Assembly: GCA_038245795.1 (NCBI GenBank)
Contig: JBBRSC010000042.1
Span: forward strand, 1 to 17,951
Source: JBBRSC01 sp038245795
GTDB lineage: Bacteria > Actinomycetota > Acidimicrobiia > Acidimicrobiales > Microtrichaceae
Direction of reading: 5' to 3'
Length of the DNA stretch: 17,951 nucleotides
Below, piece after piece: positions 14,973-17,951 of the stretch. The notes under the pieces are model-generated. The model was not told the DNA's origin, made no database searches, and was given only the letters and a program-made list of their open reading frames with translations. How positions within the stretch are numbered: position 1 is the stretch's first letter; each line of letters begins with the position of its first letter. The position numbers were made by a program, and so were the translations under genes.

Positions 14973-15290
14973 GTGACGCAAACAGGATCCAACACAAGAT
15001 CCAACAAGGGGACGGGCGCCACAGTCGCGGCAGCGCTCGCTGCTGCTGCACTCTGGACCCGCCGCCGTCGACGGTTGAGCCACCTCACCATCGATACCGT
15101 TGGCATGGCGGAGCCGAGGGAGTCACGCGGGGTGTCCGACTCGGAGATCGTGGATCATGGACAAGATGACGCGGCGCACGCTCCCGGTCACCGCCACCTG
15201 GCTCCGCCGCCCACGGTTCGACCGACCGGTCGCCGCGCGAGTTGGCCGCGGCGCGGCGATAAGAACGGCCACCCGCCGAGGCATTTCTAG
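14973..15290 (+). CDS. Doubtful small ORF in the 364-base gap after the chaperone operon
   Basis: The region 14935-15298 contains no gene I recognise. One open frame of 105 codons from GTG 14973 encodes a short hydrophobic Ala-rich stretch followed by an Arg run (GATVAAALAAAALWTRRRRR, about 15-34), then a His/Arg/Pro-rich, low-complexity remainder ending RHF. The front could be a membrane anchor with positive-inside arginines, but the rest looks like ordinary GC-rich open frame. The Shine-Dalgarno is poor (GAAGAG 12 bases upstream). Nothing else (terminator with U tract, RNA gene, operator copy) was seen here. Confidence 0.25.
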   Translation: MTQTGSNTRSNKGTGATVAAALAAAALWTRRRRRLSHLTIDTVGMAEPRESRGVSDSEIVDHGQDDAAHAPGHRHLAPPPTVRPTGRRASWPRRGDKNGHPPRHF

Positions 15291-15298
15291 AGCACGCA

Positions 15299-16213
15299 AT
15301 GCCCAATCAGAGCTCCCGCACCGTTGTCGTGGCGCTCGTCACCAATCTTGGCGTCGCGTTCGCCAAACTCCTCGGCGCTGTGGCTACGAGATCCACCGTC
15401 ATGTCTGCCGAGGCGTCCCACGCCTTTGCCGATACCGGCAACCAAGTCCTGTTGTTGATTGCGCAGCGCCGCAGTGACCGCGCTGCCGACCGCCGACACC
15501 CACTCGGATACGGGCGTGAGGCGTACTTTTGGGCGCTCATTGCGTCCATCGTCGTTTTCACCGCTGGGGCCGCCTTCTCGCTCAGAGAAGGTGTGCTCGA
15601 ACTTTTGCATCCGATCCAAGATGCAACATTCCTCGCGGTGTACGTCGTCCTCGCGATCTCGACGGTCCTGGACTCGCTGTCGCTGTATCAGGCGGTGCGG
15701 CAGCTGCGATCGGAGGCTCACCTCTTCCGCCGAGACTTCGTTGACCAGGTCATGTTGACCTCCGACCCGACCGTCCGTGCCGTCTTCGCCGAGGACGCGG
15801 CGGCAATCGCCGGCGACATCATCGGGTTCGTCGCCGTAGGAACACACCAAGCAACCGGCTCGTCGGTGCCAGAAGGAATTGGGGCGGTCCTCATCGGTCT
15901 CTTGCTGATCGGGGTTGGCTGGCAACTTGCCCGGCGCAATCGCGATTTCCTGCTCGGTGAGCAGGCCCCACCCTCAGTGATCGAAGCGGTGCGGGAGTTC
16001 TTGCTCATTTTCCCGGGCGTGGTCTCGATCGAGGAACTCCTCGTCACGTTCGTTGGTCCCCGCCAGATCTGGGTCGTCGCCCGACTCGACATCATCGACA
16101 CGCTGACCGGCGCCGAGGTCGAGCAACTCACCCGAGCCATCGAGCTCGGCATCGAAGAGGAATCGAGTCTGATTCGTCGAGTCGACGTTGTTTCGATCGG
16201 TGCCGGAATGTAA
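15299..16213 (+). CDS. Cation diffusion facilitator transporter (ZnT9-like subgroup)
   Basis: A 304-residue membrane antiporter for divalent metal ions, probably exporting Zn, Co, Fe or Mn in exchange for protons. About six membrane segments lie in residues 8-215. The first metal-site helix reads SAEASHAFADTGNQ (H41, D45, N48), the loop RRHPLGYGREAYFWALI (66-81) is typical of the family, and the second site helix has VFAEDAAAIAGDIIG (E165, D166, D173). This ED form is that of the ZnT9/TMEM163-like branch, not the HxxxD of FieF. A C-terminal cytoplasmic domain (about 220-304) has the usual alternating strand pattern ending VDVVSIGAG. The start is ATG 15299 with a weak ribosome binding site. 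It leads a plus-strand series with the BON, HPF and P-type ATPase genes. Confidence 0.9.
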   Translation: MPNQSSRTVVVALVTNLGVAFAKLLGAVATRSTVMSAEASHAFADTGNQVLLLIAQRRSDRAADRRHPLGYGREAYFWALIASIVVFTAGAAFSLREGVLELLHPIQDATFLAVYVVLAISTVLDSLSLYQAVRQLRSEAHLFRRDFVDQVMLTSDPTVRAVFAEDAAAIAGDIIGFVAVGTHQATGSSVPEGIGAVLIGLLLIGVGWQLARRNRDFLLGEQAPPSVIEAVREFLLIFPGVVSIEELLVTFVGPRQIWVVARLDIIDTLTGAEVEQLTRAIELGIEEESSLIRRVDVVSIGAGM

Positions 16214-16318
16214 CGCCGAGCGAACCGGACGGCATGAACGTCTCAGCGTGTCGATGGGTGACCTTCTCCTCTGTTGGCGTCGAACCGGCGGGGCGATGGT
16301 GAATCAGCATGGTGCCGG

Positions 16319-16341
16319 GTCGATGAGATCTCGCCATCGAC
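16319..16341 (+). other. Stem-loop upstream of the BON gene
   Basis: GTCGATG (16319-16325) and CATCGAC (16335-16341) form a perfect seven-base stem with a nine-base loop, ending 37 bases before the BON ATG. The stretch 16214-16378 also contains GTGACCTTCTCCTC at 16258-16271, a poor partial match to the DosR-like box. The hairpin may be a leader structure; there is no U tract. Confidence 0.35.
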
Positions 16342-16378
16342 ATCCGTCGCCGTATCAACCGCACCCGAGGAGCAACTC

Positions 16379-16777
16379 ATGACATCAGCAACGAACTCGG
16401 GAACCGACGCCGACCTGGACCTGCAAAGGGAGGTCGAGCAAGAACTGAGCTGGGACCCCTCCGTAACCCCCGCAAGCATCGGGGTGTCGGCACACCATCA
16501 CGCCATTACGCTCTCGGGAACGGTGGGTCTGTACAGCGACCGCCTCGCAGCAGTTCGGGCAGCGAAGCGTGTCAGGGGCGTACAGACCATCGCCGACGAC
16601 ATCGTCGTCGAGCCCTCCGGGTCAACTGCCCGGACCGACCACGACATCGCCGAGCACATCGAGCACGCACTCCGCTGGAGCAGTTTCACGCCTGGCACGA
16701 TCAAGGCGACCGTTCGTGACGGCGTGGTGACACTCGACGGAACCACCGAGTTCAACTATCAGCGCACCGCCTTCTGA
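16379..16777 (+). CDS. BON-domain protein, 5' part before an in-frame TGA
   Basis: A 132-residue product. It has a complete BON domain (about 12-79: LQREVEQELSWDPSVTPASIGVSA, ITLSGTVGLYSDRLAAVRAAKRVRGV, IADDIVV) and most of a second (about 86-132: DIAEHIEHALRWSSFTP, GVVTLDGTTEFNYQRTAF), where it stops at TGA 16775-16777 in the middle of the second domain's helix. The same frame continues with the rest of that domain and a third BON domain. BON domains are thought to bind phospholipid or other hydrophobic surfaces; in actinobacteria triple-BON proteins often lie among stress genes. The start at ATG 16379 has GAGGAG six bases upstream; no signal peptide. Best read as the front of a 3-BON gene carrying a nonsense codon. 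Confidence 0.82.
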   Translation: MTSATNSGTDADLDLQREVEQELSWDPSVTPASIGVSAHHHAITLSGTVGLYSDRLAAVRAAKRVRGVQTIADDIVVEPSGSTARTDHDIAEHIEHALRWSSFTPGTIKATVRDGVVTLDGTTEFNYQRTAF

Positions 16778-16783
16778 GCAGCG

Positions 16784-17050
16784 GTGCTGTTGTTGGCGGG
16801 TGTGCGCGGCATCCACAACAACGTGAAGATCAAACAGATGGAGTCAGCGCACGACATCCACGAGCGCATCGCAGCGGCCCTGCGTCGTCACGCCGACATC
16901 GATTCGTCAACCGTCAAGGTCACCGCAAGCGGGGGCGAGGTCGAACTCACTGGCACGGTGTCGTCGTGGGCCGAACGCGACCGCGTCGCTGACGCTGCGT
17001 GGGCTGGTCGTGGCGTGCACAAGGTCGTCGACCACCTTCATATCCGATAG
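16784..17050 (+). CDS. BON-domain protein, 3' part after the in-frame TGA
   Basis: The same reading frame resumes after TGA 16775-16777. From GTG 16784 it encodes 88 residues: the end of BON domain 2 (LLLAGVRGIHNNVKIK) and a full BON domain 3 (about 20-88: DIHERIAAALRRHADIDSSTVKV, VELTGTVSSWAERDRVADAAWAGRGV, HKVVDHLHIR). Alanine codons and GTG follow the stop directly, so the sequence after it still looks under coding constraint. No Shine-Dalgarno precedes GTG 16784, but restart six bases after a stop is conceivable. It may be made by reinitiation or readthrough, or not at all. Confidence 0.65.
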   Translation: MLLLAGVRGIHNNVKIKQMESAHDIHERIAAALRRHADIDSSTVKVTASGGEVELTGTVSSWAERDRVADAAWAGRGVHKVVDHLHIR

Positions 17051-17060
17051 CCCACACCAT

Positions 17061-17098
17061 CGATGCGGGAGAGGACCCGCCTCCTTCCCGAAGCATCG
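17061..17098 (+). other. Long bulged stem-loop between the BON and HPF genes
   Basis: Fourteen base pairs can form: CGATGC with GCATCG, GGGA with TCCC and GAGG with CCTC, with 3-side bulges GAA and CT and loop ACCCG. A shorter alternative, GCGGG/CCCGC (17065-17080), competes with it. It begins 10 bases after the BON stop and ends 65 bases before the HPF start. There is no following U tract, so it could be a non-canonical terminator, an RNA processing or stability element, or a leader structure for the HPF gene. Confidence 0.5.
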
Positions 17099-17163
17099 AA
17101 CAGCATCATCCCCGCCACTCGATCCGGCCGTACCGGATCAGAACGACTGCAAGGACCAACAAC

Positions 17164-17475
17164 ATGTCAGAGCCAACCACCAGAGACGTTCTACGACTCG
17201 CCCACGGGGTCGCCCCCGAGGAATTCGACCATGTTGTCGCGATGCTCAGCCGACTCGACCCCCGGTTGCGGTCATTTCCCGCTGGAACCGTGCAACTCGA
17301 ACTGAGCGTCAAGGAGCGCGACCTGGCGAGTCAACGAACCACACTCGAAGCATGGATCGCCGGCCAACCGCGCCTCGTCGCGAGCTCAGAACGGGTCGAT
17401 CTCGACGAAGCCCTTCATGAAGTGCGTGACGCCATGATCCGCCAACTCGATGACACCAAGCCTCATCATCGATGA
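17164..17475 (+). CDS. Short HPF/RaiA-type ribosome-associated protein
   Basis: A 103-residue protein related to ribosome hibernation factors (HPF/RaiA, sigma-54 modulation fold). The second half carries the pattern AGTVQLELSVKERDLASQRTTLEAWI, then LVASSERVDLDEALHEVRDAMIRQLDDTKPHHR, as in these proteins: strands followed by a long helix. Only the N-terminal domain is present; the C-terminal dimerisation domain of long HPF is missing. Known family members bind the decoding region of the 30S subunit and block translation in stasis. The start at ATG 17164 is preceded by AAGGA eight bases upstream; a longer in-frame opening from 16999 is not needed. It is followed 36 bases later by the P-type ATPase in the same frame. 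Confidence 0.8.
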   Translation: MSEPTTRDVLRLAHGVAPEEFDHVVAMLSRLDPRLRSFPAGTVQLELSVKERDLASQRTTLEAWIAGQPRLVASSERVDLDEALHEVRDAMIRQLDDTKPHHR

Positions 17476-17511
17476 GCCTGGCGGACATCGACATCTCGAT
17501 CCTTTTCCAGC

Positions 17512-17951
17512 GTGTCACCTGTGGGCGCTGACCGTCCTCCCGGGGACCGAACCACCCCGAGGAAGGTCGGACCGACGACGCTGGCGGATGCCTCGGCCCT
17601 CTCTGCCGGCGCCGCCATCGAGCATCTCGGCTCGACACCACTCGGTCTGAGCTCGACCGAAGCAGCGGCGCGGCTACGAGAGTTCGGGACGAATGTGCTG
17701 GCCTCACATCAGGTCACGGCGCTCGGCGTGCTCGGGCGACAGCTCCGGAACCCGTTGCTCATTCTTCTACTCGGAGCGGCAGCCGTGTCAGGCCTGACGG
17801 GGGACGTGACCGATGCGGTGATCATCGCCACCATCGTGGGACTCAGCGTCGGGCTCGGCTTCTTCAACGAGTACCGCTCGGAGCAGGCGGTCGAGGCGTT
17901 GCTTTCGCAGATCCGCCAGGACGCGCTCGTCGTGCGCGATGGGGCGCCGCG
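17512..17951 (+). CDS. Cation-transporting P-type ATPase, N-terminal part (C-terminus beyond the right edge)
   Basis: About 146 residues are visible of a P-type ATPase pumping cations across the membrane. After a short N-terminal tail comes the cation-ATPase N-domain (about 25-70: AIEHLGSTPLGLSSTEAAARL, REFGTNVL). Then follow the first two membrane helices (NPLLILLLGAAAVSGLTGDVTDAVII, IVGLSVGLGFFNEYRSEQAVEALL) and the start of the actuator domain (IRQDALVVRDG). FNEYRSE-AVEAL recalls magnesium- or calcium-type (P2A/P3B) pumps such as MgtA and mycobacterial CtpF; ion specificity cannot be set without the later motifs. The start is uncertain: GTG 17512 or GTG 17521, both without a ribosome binding site. 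The ATG at 17472 is out of frame. Confidence 0.88.
   Translation, partial: MSPVGADRPPGDRTTPRKVGPTTLADASALSAGAAIEHLGSTPLGLSSTEAAARLREFGTNVLASHQVTALGVLGRQLRNPLLILLLGAAAVSGLTGDVTDAVIIATIVGLSVGLGFFNEYRSEQAVEALLSQIRQDALVVRDGAP

Noticed and set aside
16258..16271. GTGACCTTCTCCTC upstream of the BON gene
   Set aside because: The left half equals the DosR-like box but the GGCCC half is absent, and it lies over 100 bases from the start codon; not enough to call an operator.
17065..17080. GCGGG/CCCGC read as a simple intrinsic terminator or a DosR-like site
   Set aside because: No U tract, and the half sites do not fit the box; it is better explained as an alternative pairing inside the longer hairpin 17061-17098.
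1..17951. Defence island, CRISPR array, toxin-antitoxin pair, prophage or transposon
   Set aside because: No matching repeats, integrase, transposase, nuclease or toxin genes were found on either strand.

Overview
The window is high-GC DNA that reads as a chromosomal segment of an actinobacterium. The evidence is frequent GTG starts, an ANTAR response regulator close to polA as in Mycobacterium, a DUF3105 lipoprotein, a GerMN/Gmad2 lipoprotein and an Rv2004c-like two-domain protein. The class Acidimicrobiia is my best guess, but that is inference. I see no tRNA, rRNA, CRISPR array, insertion sequence or phage gene.

Layout. (1) 1-2136, minus strand: a coiled-coil protein, a PdtaR-type ANTAR response regulator (TGATG overlap) and the 5' part of polA, which runs off the left edge. 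(2) 2271-6844, plus strand: a DUF3105 lipoprotein, 4-alpha-glucanotransferase (malQ) starting right at its stop codon, and an APC-type permease fused to a universal stress protein (USP) domain. (3) 6870-8687: a small, very acidic protein (minus) divergent from a flavin-binding PNPOx-family protein (plus), then a GerMN/Gmad2 lipoprotein. (4) 8700-11190, minus strand: a two-gene unit of a phosphotransferase-like/P-loop kinase protein (Rv2004c type) and a zinc alcohol dehydrogenase. (5) 11332-14934, plus strand: a compact chaperone operon dnaK-grpE-dnaJ(CbpA-like)-cbpM. (6) 15299-17951, plus strand: a cation diffusion facilitator, a BON-domain gene split by an in-frame TGA, a short HPF/RaiA ribosome-hibernation protein and the start of a cation P-type ATPase that runs off the right edge.

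From about 4.9 kb to the right end the content looks like a stress or dormancy island: USP domain, PNPOx, Rv2004c-like protein, alcohol dehydrogenase, a chaperone set, hibernation factor, BON protein and metal-ion transporters. Similar gene types occur in the mycobacterial DosR (DevR) regulon. A shared 14-bp imperfect palindrome, consensus KKGACNYTYGGCCC, occurs twice in each of the two divergent intergenic regions (7098-7243 and 11191-11331). It resembles the DosR box. I take it as the likely operator of one regulator controlling the acidic protein, the PNPOx gene, the kinase-adh unit and the chaperone operon. The regulator itself is not in the window.
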